A DNA stretch of 64,000 bases from Candidatus Protochlamydia naegleriophila (GCF_001499655.1 NZ_LN879502.1:186001-250000), one strand, 5' to 3'. Shown: positions 1-8,783, counted from the stretch's first letter. Numbers and translations are program-made. The notes: generated by a model not told the origin, from the letters alone.

Positions 1-1538
1 ATTTTCTCTGATAAGTATTGAAGTGCGATGCCTTGAGTAGCTTTTCCTAATAAAGGCCCCATGGTGTCGAGATAAGCAGAAGCGTAATGAGGCTCCATTG
101 ATTCTGAAGAAGCTGAGTCGAGGCTTCTTTGCAGGCTTGTTAGGGCCCCGTGAAATTTTTCTTGAGACGTTCCTATCCGCAGCACAGAAGAGCTGTCTTC
201 TAGCCATTCCTCTTCTAGCCTTTGAGCCGGCTGTTGAATAAATAATTCTACGAGCCGCTGTTGAATACTGGCCAATGCATCGAAGGGAGAATTTAAAGTG
301 TCAAGAGTGTGATAAAAGGGATCTAACAAGGCATCGATTACCGCGGAATCCATGTAGACACCTTCTAAGATCGTTGTTTGCAATTGGCGGTGTAAGGGTA
401 AATAATGCTCTTTATGCTGGTCGAAGAGGTCTCTTTTGAGTTTATAGAGTTGGCGAGCCTTCGCCATATAGTGAGGATCGAATAATAGCTGTTGTGAAAA
501 ATATTTTTTGCGAGCATCCACTTCTTCGAAACGAGGAGCTTGTTCTGTCCTTAGAGGCCGCGCTTCCGTTAACTTATCTGTCAAGGCCCAAGCTGTATGT
601 TGAGAGGGATAGGGAAAGCCTGAATGAGTGGCCTCCGACGTCAAGCGGAAGCTGTCAATGATTGGCATGCTCAGGAATTTAGAATCCGAAGGATGTTTAA
701 AAGACCCAATCAGGGCAATCATCGATCCGGGGCCAACTTCGAGATGTTGACGCATCACAATCAAATCATCTTGCTCCTCTATTTCAATAGCGGCTTGTTT
801 AACCAGGTTTAAGACTTCTGCCATTGAATTTTGCTGTGTAAGATGGGATTGCACGAGCCGAATGGCCTTCATGCGAAAGGTATCGAGCATAAACTGCTCG
901 CCCTTCTTGTGTGTGGAACTAAACTTAGAGCATGTTTTTTGCATTGCACTAGAATGAAAAGAGGCTCCTAAGGCTCTAAAGGTTTTTTTTGTCGTATCGG
1001 CACTCAAATCAGAGTCATATTTGATAGAAACCGTACGCGGCAGCTCTATCGGCTGTCCCTTGATCTCTTCATCTAATAAGAGCTGGTTTCTTTCATAGTT
1101 ATATAAATCGTATGTATCCGTTAAAGAAGTATAATCTTTGGCAACGACGGCATTGTAGCGATGAATAGCCTCCAAAGCGGAGTGAGCAAGCTTCTGTTGA
1201 GAAGGATCTCCCTCTTTTAATTTCTCAATCAGCGAAGAATGGCTTTTGAGAATATCACGTGCTTGTAAAATCTCTCGCTTAATTTGACTGAGCTTCTTTT
1301 CTTGCTCCAAACGCATGTGATCGGAAAAAAGAGGAGCAATGTAATACTTTGCTAAGCCAACGATCCTGTCTAAGGGGCTTCCCTGAGTCGCAATTAAACT
1401 TCCATCTTCTTTGACTTCGAGACTTGAAGTTCCAGGTTGTGTAAAAATGTGAATTTTTTCGATAGCCGCTTGCAAAATGCCAGCGGTACCAGGCACAGAT
1501 AGGATAGAGGTGGAGATGAATGAGTTTTTTTTGTTCAT
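1..1538 (-). CDS. Large hypothetical protein, 3' end outside window
   Basis: An uninterrupted reading frame runs on the minus strand from an ATG at 1538 to the left edge of the window without a stop, giving at least 512 codons; the C-terminus is missing. The protein starts MNKKNSFISTSI and is rich in Gln, Leu, Glu and Lys with long helical-looking stretches. One hydrophilic heptad-like segment (about residues 75-125) looks coiled-coil-like. I see no signal peptide, membrane segment or catalytic motif, and I do not recognise the family. It is divergent from the protease-like gene at 1874, with a 335-base AT-rich intergenic region between them. In this genomic setting a lineage-specific protein, possibly an effector, is plausible, but that is inference only. 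I am confident that it is a gene because the open frame is long. Confidence 0.8.
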   Translation of the reverse strand, partial: MNKKNSFISTSILSVPGTAGILQAAIEKIHIFTQPGTSSLEVKEDGSLIATQGSPLDRIVGLAKYYIAPLFSDHMRLEQEKKLSQIKREILQARDILKSHSSLIEKLKEGDPSQQKLAHSALEAIHRYNAVVAKDYTSLTDTYDLYNYERNQLLLDEEIKGQPIELPRTVSIKYDSDLSADTTKKTFRALGASFHSSAMQKTCSKFSSTHKKGEQFMLDTFRMKAIRLVQSHLTQQNSMAEVLNLVKQAAIEIEEQDDLIVMRQHLEVGPGSMIALIGSFKHPSDSKFLSMPIIDSFRLTSEATHSGFPYPSQHTAWALTDKLTEARPLRTEQAPRFEEVDARKKYFSQQLLFDPHYMAKARQLYKLKRDLFDQHKEHYLPLHRQLQTTILEGVYMDSAVIDALLDPFYHTLDTLNSPFDALASIQQRLVELFIQQPAQRLEEEWLEDSSSVLRIGTSQEKFHGALTSLQRSLDSASSESMEPHYASAYLDTMGPLLGKATQGIALQYLSEK

Positions 1539-1873
1539 GTTTATTATCACGACAATCAATAAGTAGGTCGATCTCTACGACCCTCTTTGCAGGTCCGTAG
1601 CTATCAACAGATAAATGAAAATAAACATAGTCTATTAATGTAAATATTAGATTAAGAATATTTTAAAAATTTGGATGGAAAAGATTGGTTTTTCCCAACA
1701 ACGAAGCAAAAAACAGTTCTGTTTTTAAACGTAAAGATTTCAAATAGTAATACTAATTTGTTTTAAATTAATTGTATATTAATTAAGTGTTGAGTATATT
1801 ATGTTAAGTTTATTTAATTGCCAATGTTAACCGTGATTAGTGAAAATCCATTTTAGTCATAGGAGAGCTTGTT
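1539..1873. promoter_or_regulatory. AT-rich divergent intergenic region
   Basis: This is a 335-base spacer between two divergent genes. It is strongly AT-rich from about 1610 onward, with several TTAATTAA-like and TTTAATT tracts. A short inverted repeat, GGTCG/CGACC, lies at about 1566-1582. Promoters for both neighbours must lie here, but no -35/-10 pair is clear enough to call. The right gene is preceded by GGAGAG six bases before its ATG. Confidence 0.4.
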
Positions 1874-2854
1874 ATGTCGATAGGGGCGATGTTTGGAGGT
1901 GGTTTTTATGTTATACAGGGTGGATTTCAGCTTTTAGAAAATACTTATCCTGAGAAGAATTGGGAATTAAACGGTGAAGCTCTTGCTTCCAAGTTGCCAA
2001 AGAATGAGCAGGCAAAATTAAAAAAAATTGAGACGATGAAAAATCGCATTTGTCAAGTGGCTGGCATTCCTGAGAGCCAAGTGAGCATAAGGCTGCAGCG
2101 AAGGGGCCTTGCAGAGCTTCATGGTCATGCCAACAAGGCGGTTTTAGCTATTGGCTTAGAATTGCTGGAGGCTTATCAGATAACGGAAGTTTCAACAAAG
2201 GGTCCTGTCTTGAAATTGCCTTCCCTTTTCAGGGAGTTTATCGATAATCTTCCCGAGCATCCCGATGATTTAAAACAAACCATCAAATCCATGAAGCCTC
2301 AAGATAGAGAGCATTATTGGAGCTTATCCAAAGACTATGCATTTAACCTGAGTGACGAGGAAATGCAGTTCATCATAGGCCATGAAATCTTGGGGCATGC
2401 GGTATCTTATGATAGCGCCTGGAATGGGGTTTATACGACTGTATGTGGAATCGGTGCTTATTGTTCGGCGTTGTTAGCAGATGCTTATTTTCCTTTCCCC
2501 GGCTCTAGTTTGATTTGGCAGGCAGCCTTTTATACCGTCAGTTACATTGGACTGCAATCGGTTCTTGTCCGGCGCCAGGAAAAAAATGCTGATCGGCAAT
2601 CCCTCATGGTGAATGACCACGTGGCAGGTGGAGTGAAGTTTTTTAAGCGTTTGATGGCCCTCAATCTGCTCAACAAATATCACAAGCATCGCGTGGGCAC
2701 CGAACCCCACTTTTATCAGCTTTTTACGAATTCTGAGGGGGATCACTGCGGCAGCTTTCACAATGAAAATGTACGCGATCGTCTGTTGCGTTGTTTACAG
2801 GTGAAGCAACAGCTGTTTACACAGGCTGAAAAACAAGTTGATTTAAAACCTTGA
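1874..2854 (+). CDS. Putative zinc metallopeptidase, M48-like with HEILGH motif
   Basis: This is a 326-residue protein with a good ribosome site (GGAGAG) before the ATG. Residues 166-177 read QFIIGHEILGHA, which gives H170-E171-xxx-H175. The usual zincin motif is HExxH; this has one extra residue and resembles the HExxGH form known in dipeptidyl peptidase III (M49). About 65 residues later comes EKNADRQ (E236, D240), which matches the ExxAD third-ligand motif of M48 (Ste24/HtpX) peptidases. Hydrophobic stretches at about 188-230 lie between the two motifs, as in membrane-associated M48 proteins. N-terminal glycine-rich hydrophobic residues could be a further anchor. The insertion is in the DNA frame (cat gaa atc ttg ggg cat), so it is not a misread. 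A peptidase is likely, but activity and substrate are unknown. Confidence 0.65.
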   Translation: MSIGAMFGGGFYVIQGGFQLLENTYPEKNWELNGEALASKLPKNEQAKLKKIETMKNRICQVAGIPESQVSIRLQRRGLAELHGHANKAVLAIGLELLEAYQITEVSTKGPVLKLPSLFREFIDNLPEHPDDLKQTIKSMKPQDREHYWSLSKDYAFNLSDEEMQFIIGHEILGHAVSYDSAWNGVYTTVCGIGAYCSALLADAYFPFPGSSLIWQAAFYTVSYIGLQSVLVRRQEKNADRQSLMVNDHVAGGVKFFKRLMALNLLNKYHKHRVGTEPHFYQLFTNSEGDHCGSFHNENVRDRLLRCLQVKQQLFTQAEKQVDLKP

Positions 2855-2933
2855 TTGCTTAAATGACAGGCATATTGAATGCCTAAGGGCATCAGATGCT
2901 AAAGCATACTTATAAGCGTTGATGCGGATAAAA

Positions 2934-2963
2934 GAAAAAGCCAGGTACAAACCTGGCTTTTTC
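2934..2963. terminator. Bidirectional rho-independent terminator
   Basis: A perfect 13-base stem (GAAAAAGCCAGGT with its complement) has a 4-base loop, with A-run and T-run on the two sides. It lies between two convergent genes and can serve both strands. Confidence 0.85.
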
Positions 2964-2986
2964 TTTGCATTTTGTGAGGAGCGGTT

Positions 2987-3544
2987 TTATCCGCGATAGT
3001 AACTTAAACCATCTAAAGCAATGGCTGTGCTGACTACTGCTGCGGCTCCGGTCGCAATAACGACTGGTGTTACAAAAGGCATCCAAAACGGAGCTGTAAG
3101 ACCTGCCAGGATCGGTGCTGCAAACTTCGCAGTCTTGAGTAGAGTATCCTTTGTGCTCGGCGTTTCATCTGCATAACGCTTCAGGTTTTGAACCGTGCCT
3201 ACTTGTACAGCCGTTTTTGCGATGATCCCTGATCCTGGAATAACAGCATCCAAGACTGGAGAAAGCTTGCCTAATTGATCCAAACCATATTGGGTATTAG
3301 AATAATTGGCTTCTGAAATGTTTTTTTGAGCTTTTGTCTGCATATTAGTTACAGCGGTTGAATAGGAAGGATCTAATCTTCCCTCTTTAATCGCCTTTTG
3401 CATTGATTGAGCAACTTTTAAGCGATTCTGCTCTTGTTTTTTACTGATTTTCTTAGGAGCCGTATTTTCCATTCCTGGGATCTTATCGGCAAAGGGAACA
3501 ACAGCACTAATACCTGTTTGAACCAAACTCATAGTATATGACAT
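2987..3544 (-). CDS. Small protein with C-terminal hydrophobic hairpin (Inc-like candidate)
   Basis: This is a 185-residue protein starting MSYTMSLVQ. I chose the ATG at 3544 because the ORF upstream of it is AT-only leader sequence (residues rich in Asn, Leu, Ile and Lys), while AGAGAG lies just before this ATG. The N-terminal two thirds are Lys- and Gln-rich. The last fifty residues (about 137-178) form a long hydrophobic, Ala/Pro/Val-rich stretch that can make two adjacent membrane spans, ending in GLSYYRG. Paired hydrophobic segments with a short turn are typical of chlamydial inclusion-membrane (Inc) proteins, which are type III secreted. That assignment is inference and no sequence family is recognised. 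The gene ends at a strong bidirectional terminator. Confidence 0.65.
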   Translation of the reverse strand: MSYTMSLVQTGISAVVPFADKIPGMENTAPKKISKKQEQNRLKVAQSMQKAIKEGRLDPSYSTAVTNMQTKAQKNISEANYSNTQYGLDQLGKLSPVLDAVIPGSGIIAKTAVQVGTVQNLKRYADETPSTKDTLLKTAKFAAPILAGLTAPFWMPFVTPVVIATGAAAVVSTAIALDGLSYYRG

Positions 3545-3756
3545 AACTAACTCTCTTTTATTTGTTAATAATTTAATAGTATTATTTAACTTAAAAATTA
3601 TTTTAAATAAAAACTTTATTAAGTTATCGTAAATTAAATTAAGATTAATTAAATTTAGTTGCGATGAGAAGGAATTACAATCAGGGGAATTTTTGGCAAT
3701 CAAGGCAGCGGAGTAAGAGAAGTTTAACGTAGAGAGGGGAGATTACTTTACGATCC

Positions 3757-3840
3757 CCTTACCCACAGTTTCCTTGCGTCACTGTGGGTTCTGAGATCTG
3801 GCTTAAAGGCTTCTTGATTTTGCAAGAATCTTGCGTTAGG
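3757..3840. repeat. Dispersed repeat, copy C, with ACCCACAGT hairpin
   Basis: This copy contains TTACCCACAGTTT and then an inverted complement ACTGTGGGT, forming a perfect 9-base stem (3761-3769 with 3781-3789). It is followed by TCTGAGATCTGGCTTAAAGGCTTC. The same arrangement with mismatches is seen at 39262-39320, and its left part at 14979-14992. It lies in the gap between the orphan gene at 2987 and the Rsm22-like gene. Confidence 0.6.
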
Positions 3841-3844
3841 TGAG

Positions 3845-5023
3845 CTAGTAGGGGAGGTCTTCTATCTCTTCTTCCGGCAAGGGCTTATTTAAAGCGGCTT
3901 CAATTTTCATCCGTGTTCCAAGAACGATATCGAACAGGTTTCCTTTTTCGAGAGCTTCTTCGACAGAAATCAGTTCACCTCGTTTCAGATAATCGAAGGC
4001 TCTTGATTCCTGAGGGTGCTTTGTGAGATGCGTGCCTAAATTTTTCTTTCCATCGGTTCCGCAGAGGTAGAAGCGTTTGCCTGTTTGAGTTTCGATAGGA
4101 GGGCTGATAATGCGGTAAAGGCGTTTTGGTGGAAGAGCTGGCCAATGTGCTTGGGGGCTTCTGAAAATGACATAGGTCATTTTTAAAGATCCCAGGTTAA
4201 TTTGAGCTGCTCGTTGAATTTCCTTTACGAGATAGGGTTTTTCGAGTTCGCGCTGCGCATAACAAGGGCTATTCTTGGCTTGTAGAGAGGGACATTCTCC
4301 GCGCCATACGCAAGGAGCTTGAACGGGAACCTGATCTTTCACCAAGTGATCGCGCAAGGTCAATAAGCGGCGGTTTGAGTGTAGCAGGGAGCTTTCTACG
4401 AGTAGCAAATAACCTTGCGGAGTTAACCGTTCGAGCAAAGAGTGGATCCATGCTTTTTGTGCATCAAACCAATCTTTTTGTGTGTCTGGGAATAGTTCTT
4501 CGAGGCAATGCCCGACGATGATTAAGTCAAACTGCCCCTCGACAGGAAAGGCTGGATTGCGCACATCGTGTTTGCGAATAGTGAGGGGGTAGCCGTATCT
4601 TCCGCATACGTCGGCGGCGAGCTGCAAGGCAGGGAGACTGCGATCTAAGGCGATGACCTCTTTTGCTCCTTGGCGCAAAGCGGCAAAGGAAAAGGCTCCA
4701 GGCCCGCTTCCAATGTCTAATACTCGTCCAGGAACAGTCGGTAGTTCATTGATCAAGCTTAGACCTTCTTGATAGTGCAAAGGCCATTGATAAAGAAGAT
4801 AGGCGCCAAGCAAATCGGGCTGCGAAAAGTAGTCTTGCCCGCTCAAATCACGTCCTGTTTCCAATCCTTTTTGCAGTTTTTGGACGGCCGATACGACACT
4901 GCGAAACTCTCTTGTTTGCAGGGCATCGGCTGGGCCAGATAGTTTGTGAAAGCGGCGCCAGGCATTAATTAAAAGAGGCATGACCGTTTCAAAATCTGTT
5001 GGGGGAATTTTATTTGTTTTCAT
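3845..5023 (-). CDS. Rsm22-like class I SAM-dependent methyltransferase
   Basis: This is a 392-residue protein with a Rossmann methyltransferase core. Motif I reads VLDIGSGPGAFSFAAL, an acidic motif II (ALDRS) follows, and then FDLIIVGHCLEELF. C-terminal to the core is a cysteine-bearing segment, PCVWRGECPSL followed by SPCYAQREL, which resembles the conserved Cys cluster of the Rsm22 family (mitochondrial and bacterial ribosome-assembly methyltransferases, some with an iron-sulfur cluster). The ATG at 5023 is preferred over the more distal one at 5080 because the longer form would overlap the rluB coding end; with this choice the gap is 8 bases. The gene appears to be co-transcribed after rluB, which suits a role in ribosome maturation. 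The family is fairly sure, but the target is unknown. Confidence 0.75.
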   Translation of the reverse strand: MKTNKIPPTDFETVMPLLINAWRRFHKLSGPADALQTREFRSVVSAVQKLQKGLETGRDLSGQDYFSQPDLLGAYLLYQWPLHYQEGLSLINELPTVPGRVLDIGSGPGAFSFAALRQGAKEVIALDRSLPALQLAADVCGRYGYPLTIRKHDVRNPAFPVEGQFDLIIVGHCLEELFPDTQKDWFDAQKAWIHSLLERLTPQGYLLLVESSLLHSNRRLLTLRDHLVKDQVPVQAPCVWRGECPSLQAKNSPCYAQRELEKPYLVKEIQRAAQINLGSLKMTYVIFRSPQAHWPALPPKRLYRIISPPIETQTGKRFYLCGTDGKKNLGTHLTKHPQESRAFDYLKRGELISVEEALEKGNLFDIVLGTRMKIEAALNKPLPEEEIEDLPY

Positions 5024-5031
5024 CGTAACTT

Positions 5032-5736
5032 TTATTGTGCAAAAATCAATTTTTTTTCTATTTCTGTCAAAGGGCGCCAACTTCCGAGCGGCAAGGGGCC
5101 CAAGTGGAGTCCGCCCAAACGGATACGCGTTAATTCTTGGACTTTTAAGCCAGCCGCATTGAGGAGGAGGCGCACTTCTCGTTTTTTACCTTCGCCAATG
5201 ACAATTTTGAGTGTGCCGCGGCGCACTTTTTGAACTTTGATAGGCTTGACAAAAGCCCCTTCTACTAATGTACCATTGGTAATAGCTATGAGATGCTCAT
5301 GAGAAATTTCCTGATCGGTCTTGGCTAAGTACTCTTTTTGTATATTGGCTGAAGGGTGGATGACTTCATTGGCAAAATGACCGTCATTGGTCACAATCAA
5401 TAGTCCTTGTGTATCTTTATCCAAGCGGCCAACAGTGAAGAGGCGATGTCCTTCATCTTGGAAGAGATCTAAGACAAGCTTGGCTTGTCCTGTTTTTCTG
5501 GCAGAACAGATATAGCCAGCAGGTTTATTGAGTAGATAATAAACTTTATCTTCTTTCTTATTGATGGGCTGGTCGCGAACGGTGATTAGATCAGTTTCAG
5601 CATTGACAAGAGTTTGCGGAACAAGTACGACTTGCCCGTTGACTTTGACATGTCCTTCAAAAATAAGTTCTTCACAAGCTCTTCGCGAAGCAACACCGGC
5701 TGCTGCGAGGATTTTACTTAATCGATTCTTTTCCAC
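5032..5736 (-). CDS. rluB: 23S rRNA pseudouridine synthase, RluB/RsuA family
   Basis: This is a 234-residue protein. The N-terminal S4 RNA-binding domain occupies about residues 1-45 (RLSKILAAAGVASRRACEEL, then VKVNGQVV). The catalytic domain follows, with YYLLNKPAGYICS and the active-site motif GRLDKDTQGLLIVTNDG, whose Asp is the catalytic nucleophile in this family. The C-terminal KREVRLLLNAAGLKV is typical of the RluB/RluE/RsuA group. The enzyme isomerises a uridine in ribosomal RNA. In pathogenic Chlamydia the orthologue also lies next to gpmA, which fits here. The next gene on the same strand begins 8 bases after the stop. The RluB sub-type over RsuA is less certain. Confidence 0.9.
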   Translation of the reverse strand: MEKNRLSKILAAAGVASRRACEELIFEGHVKVNGQVVLVPQTLVNAETDLITVRDQPINKKEDKVYYLLNKPAGYICSARKTGQAKLVLDLFQDEGHRLFTVGRLDKDTQGLLIVTNDGHFANEVIHPSANIQKEYLAKTDQEISHEHLIAITNGTLVEGAFVKPIKVQKVRRGTLKIVIGEGKKREVRLLLNAAGLKVQELTRIRLGGLHLGPLPLGSWRPLTEIEKKLIFAQ

Positions 5737-6073
5737 AAATGTCCTATTGGGATTTTTTTATTGAACGGCAGTTTGCCGGCAGCCATTGGGATGGCTGGTA
5801 AAAACAAGATGAATTTTGATTAATAATAGTACATAAAAAATTAAAAATCAATAGAATGAGTTGCTGAATTTTTTTTATTATAAATGGATTAGTGATTGGT
5901 TTTATTTTGCAGCAAGGGCAATCTATGCTACGATTAGAGTATGCTAGAATAAAAAAGTATGATTTTGATGCCAACCAAAAAATTTGAGTTCATTTACTCT
6001 AACATCTGGCTGAGCGCATTGCTTCAGCTGTAGAGCCTATGTCAAAAAGCAAATGAGAGGCGAAGAAAGCAGA

Positions 6074-6751
6074 ATGGCTAAGTTAATTTTGATGCGCCAC
6101 GGACAGTCTCAGTGGAATTTATACAATCTGTTTACGGGGTGGGTTGACATTCCACTTTCATCAAAAGGTGTGGAAGAGGCTTTAGAAGGCGGAAGAATAA
6201 TTAAAGATGAACCGATCGATCTCATCTTTACTTCCTCTTTGATTCGAGCCCAGATGACAGCCATGCTGGCTATGACTTTGCATCATTCAGGCAAGGTTCC
6301 AGTGATCTTGCATCCGGGTGAAGGACATTTGGAAGAATGGGCCACTATTTACAGTCCAGAAACAGAGTCTCAAACGATTCCTGTCATTCGTGCATGGCAA
6401 CTCAATGAAAGAATGTACGGCGAATTGCAGGGCGTTAACAAGGCAGAAATGGCTGAAAAATATGGTCCCGAACAAGTTCACATTTGGAGGCGAAGCTTCG
6501 ATGTTCCTCCTCCCAATGGAGAAAGCTTACAGATGACGGCCGCACGCTCGATTCCTTATTTTGAAGATGCAATCGTTCCACAATTAGAACAGGGAAAAAA
6601 TATTTTCGTTGCAGCCCATGGCAATTCGCTTCGATCGATCATCATGAAATTGGATGGATTGACGTCTCAGGAAGTGGTGAGCCTCGAATTGGCAACCGGA
6701 CATCCGATTATTTATGAATACAGGCAAGGACAATACTTTAAACAAGTGTGA
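6074..6751 (+). CDS. gpmA: 2,3-bisphosphoglycerate-dependent phosphoglycerate mutase
   Basis: This is a 225-residue glycolytic enzyme interconverting 3- and 2-phosphoglycerate in the cytoplasm. The phosphohistidine motif LMRHGQSQWN lies near the N-terminus. It is followed by NLFTGWVDIPLSSKG, the substrate loop ERMYGELQGVNKAE, and the second catalytic His in FVAAHGNSLRSII. I chose the ATG at 6074 because the family starts just before the LMRHG strand; an ATG 21 bases upstream is open but adds a non-homologous MRGEESR. The stop overlaps the possible GTG start of the next gene. The order gpmA, NifS-like, NifU-like is the one known in Chlamydia. Confidence 0.95.
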   Translation: MAKLILMRHGQSQWNLYNLFTGWVDIPLSSKGVEEALEGGRIIKDEPIDLIFTSSLIRAQMTAMLAMTLHHSGKVPVILHPGEGHLEEWATIYSPETESQTIPVIRAWQLNERMYGELQGVNKAEMAEKYGPEQVHIWRRSFDVPPPNGESLQMTAARSIPYFEDAIVPQLEQGKNIFVAAHGNSLRSIIMKLDGLTSQEVVSLELATGHPIIYEYRQGQYFKQV

Positions 6752-6756
6752 AAGAC

Positions 6757-7938
6757 ATGACCCATTCTCCCATTTATTTGGATAATAGCACCACGAGCCG
6801 CCCCTCCGCGCAAGCCATCACGCAAATGATGCCTTATTTGACTGAAAGATGGGGCCTTCCTTCTGCTCCTCATCAAAAAGGGCAGGAGCTTTTTCCTGCT
6901 TTAAAAGAGTATTATAAGATGCTCTATTCTTTTTTAGGCGCGGAAGAAGTCGATCAGTTTGTTTTAACTTCTTCTGGCGCTGAAGCGGTGAATCAAGTCG
7001 TTTCTTCTGTCTATCGCGACACGACTCTGCCAACTGGAAAAAATCAATTTATTACTTCGAATGCTGACGAAGCACCAGCCTTGATGGCTATGTCTCGTTT
7101 AGAGCCTGTCGGGTGTGTGGCTAAGATGATCGAAGTGGATAGTAATGGAATAGTCACGGCACAAGCTTTGGCGGAAGCCATTTCACCTCGTACGGCGCTT
7201 GTATCTCTCTCTTGGGCAAACGGATTAACAGGCGTTGTGCAGCCGGTTGCAGACATTGCCGAACTCTGCAGACAGCGGGGGATTCGCCTGCATTTGGATG
7301 CCACACATGTCTTGGGCAAGCTTTTTTATGAGCTCGAAGAGATTAAACCCGACTTTATTACATTTAACGGCGATCAGCTGCACGCGCCTAAAGGCACGGG
7401 CGGACTCTATATTAGGCAGGGAATCAAGTGTTCTCCCTTTATTGCCGGAGGATCGGATCAAGCCGGCTTGAGAGCTGGTGGATTAAACATGGCCGCGCTC
7501 GCCGCTTTGGCCTACGCTTCGCAAGAAGCGTTGGAGTGCCGCGATCTCATCTGTACAGAGACCGCCAGGCTTAAGTATAAATTGGAAACGGGCATAGTCA
7601 AAGCTTATCCTGAAGCTAAGATTTGCTTTAAAGAGCAAGAAAGGCTGCCGCACTGCACGACCTTATTATTTCCAGGTATTGCGAGTGAAGCGTTGCTGTA
7701 TTTATTAAACCGTAAAGGGGTGTATGCCTGCATTGGCGGTGGAAGCTTTCAGCAGCTGGGACTGCTTCTCATCGCATCTGGCATGGAAGAAAATCTAGCC
7801 TATAGTGCAATTTCTTTCAGCCTCTCTCGCTACACGACCGAAGCTGAAATTGATCGGGCCATTGAATTGATTGCTGAAAGTGCTCATACACTTGCTAAAA
7901 CATCTCGCCGTCTTTTTGAGACAAAGGAAACCCTATAA
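6757..7938 (+). CDS. NifS/IscS-like aminotransferase-fold protein lacking catalytic residues
   Basis: This is a 393-residue class V aminotransferase-fold protein. Numbering below counts from the alternative GTG start at 6748 (three residues longer, overlapping the gpmA stop). The fold is clear: YLDNSTT near the start, LTSSGAEAVN, LHLDATHVLGK (Asp184 retained), then FNGDQLHAPKGTGGLY. In IscS/NifS the last motif reads SAHKxxGPKGxG, with Lys binding pyridoxal phosphate; here that position is Gln210. The catalytic His before the cofactor ring is replaced (SNADEAPA), the Gln of DATQ is His, and the persulfide Cys loop (SSGSACTS) reads ACIGGGSFQQ. Classical cysteine desulfurase activity therefore looks impossible. 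Its place before a NifU-like gene suggests a structural or regulatory partner. Fold sure; function unknown. Confidence 0.85.
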   Translation: MTHSPIYLDNSTTSRPSAQAITQMMPYLTERWGLPSAPHQKGQELFPALKEYYKMLYSFLGAEEVDQFVLTSSGAEAVNQVVSSVYRDTTLPTGKNQFITSNADEAPALMAMSRLEPVGCVAKMIEVDSNGIVTAQALAEAISPRTALVSLSWANGLTGVVQPVADIAELCRQRGIRLHLDATHVLGKLFYELEEIKPDFITFNGDQLHAPKGTGGLYIRQGIKCSPFIAGGSDQAGLRAGGLNMAALAALAYASQEALECRDLICTETARLKYKLETGIVKAYPEAKICFKEQERLPHCTTLLFPGIASEALLYLLNRKGVYACIGGGSFQQLGLLLIASGMEENLAYSAISFSLSRYTTEAEIDRAIELIAESAHTLAKTSRRLFETKETL

Positions 7939-7939
7939 G

Positions 7940-8728
7940 ATGAGCTTGCAAACTCTAATCCAATCCTTTCCATGGTCGCGCTACAGCAAAAAACTGCTGG
8001 CTAAGATCGACAAGCCCCGATGCGTCGGATTTTTTACCAAGGAACAATCTGCAGAGCGCACGATGCGCCTGATCGAGGGGAAAGAGGGAAAGCTGACCGA
8101 TGGCAATGCCGTGATTTTTTATTGGCTGGTGGATCCAGATGATGGCATCATCGTCGATTCCAAGTTTCAAGCTTATGGACAGTCTGCTTTAATTGGCGCT
8201 GCTGAAGTGGCCTGTGAGCTGGTGATCGGCAAAAATTATGACCAGGCCAAGCGCATTAGTGTCGAGCTCTTAGATAAACAGGTGAGGGATCGTCAAGACG
8301 AGCCGGCCTTTCCTAAAGAAACCTCGCCCCACCTTAACATTATCTTGAGTGCGATTGAAAATGCGGCGGAAAAATGTTTGGATATTCCTTTGTCGTCAGG
8401 TTATGTGGCCCCACCCGCTCCCCTTGACATTGGGGAAATATTAGAAGGAGGCTATCCTGGTTGGGATGAGCTTTCACTCACACAAAAAGTAAGTTTGATT
8501 GAAGGCGTCTTGGACCGCGACGTGCGCCCTTATATCGAACTGGATGCGGGGGGAGTAGAGGTACTTGACTTGGTCAATGATTGGGAAGTGCAAATTGCCT
8601 ATAAAGGCTCTTGTACATCATGCTTTTCAGCTACGGGCACAACCCTTTCTTACATTCAGCAAGTTTTAAGAGCTAAGCTCCACCCAAACTTGCACGTCGT
8701 ACCCGATCTATCCACTTTTCATCAATAG
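7940..8728 (+). CDS. NifU-like protein: cysteine-poor IscU-like domain plus Nfu CxxC domain
   Basis: This is a 262-residue protein starting one base after the NifS-like stop, with AAAGGA upstream; the longer open frame from 7871 is rejected because it lies in the NifS-like gene. The first half aligns by eye with IscU (KPRCVGFFTKEQ, then DGIIVDSKFQAYGQSALIGAAE), but the three scaffold cysteines appear to be lost: GDVMK-type Cys, YGCGS (here YGQSA) and HCS. The C-terminal part (about 190-262) is an Nfu domain, RPYIELDAGGVEVLDL, ending in the iron-sulfur carrier motif GSCTSC. So only the Nfu site seems intact. Together with the degenerate NifS-like neighbour this suggests an Fe-S carrier rather than a full ISC assembly pair, while the complete SUF cluster lies elsewhere in the window. 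Confidence 0.82.
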   Translation: MSLQTLIQSFPWSRYSKKLLAKIDKPRCVGFFTKEQSAERTMRLIEGKEGKLTDGNAVIFYWLVDPDDGIIVDSKFQAYGQSALIGAAEVACELVIGKNYDQAKRISVELLDKQVRDRQDEPAFPKETSPHLNIILSAIENAAEKCLDIPLSSGYVAPPAPLDIGEILEGGYPGWDELSLTQKVSLIEGVLDRDVRPYIELDAGGVEVLDLVNDWEVQIAYKGSCTSCFSATGTTLSYIQQVLRAKLHPNLHVVPDLSTFHQ

Positions 8729-8753
8729 ATTTTTAACTAGTGATAGGCAAAAA

Positions 8754-8783
8754 AATAAGGATATCTTTTTAGATATCCTTATT
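8754..8783. terminator. Bidirectional rho-independent terminator
   Basis: A perfect 13-base stem (AATAAGGATATCT with its complement) around a 4-T loop lies between the convergent NifU-like and small membrane protein genes. A-rich and T-rich flanks sit on the two sides. Confidence 0.8.

Noticed and set aside
2474-2761. 95-residue minus-strand ORF
   Set aside because: Shadow of the protease-like gene at 1874.
5744-5974. 76-residue minus-strand ORF upstream of rluB
   Set aside because: AT-rich with Cys/Asn/Ile-biased composition, no ribosome site and no motif; it lies in a spacer and overlaps the rluB leader.
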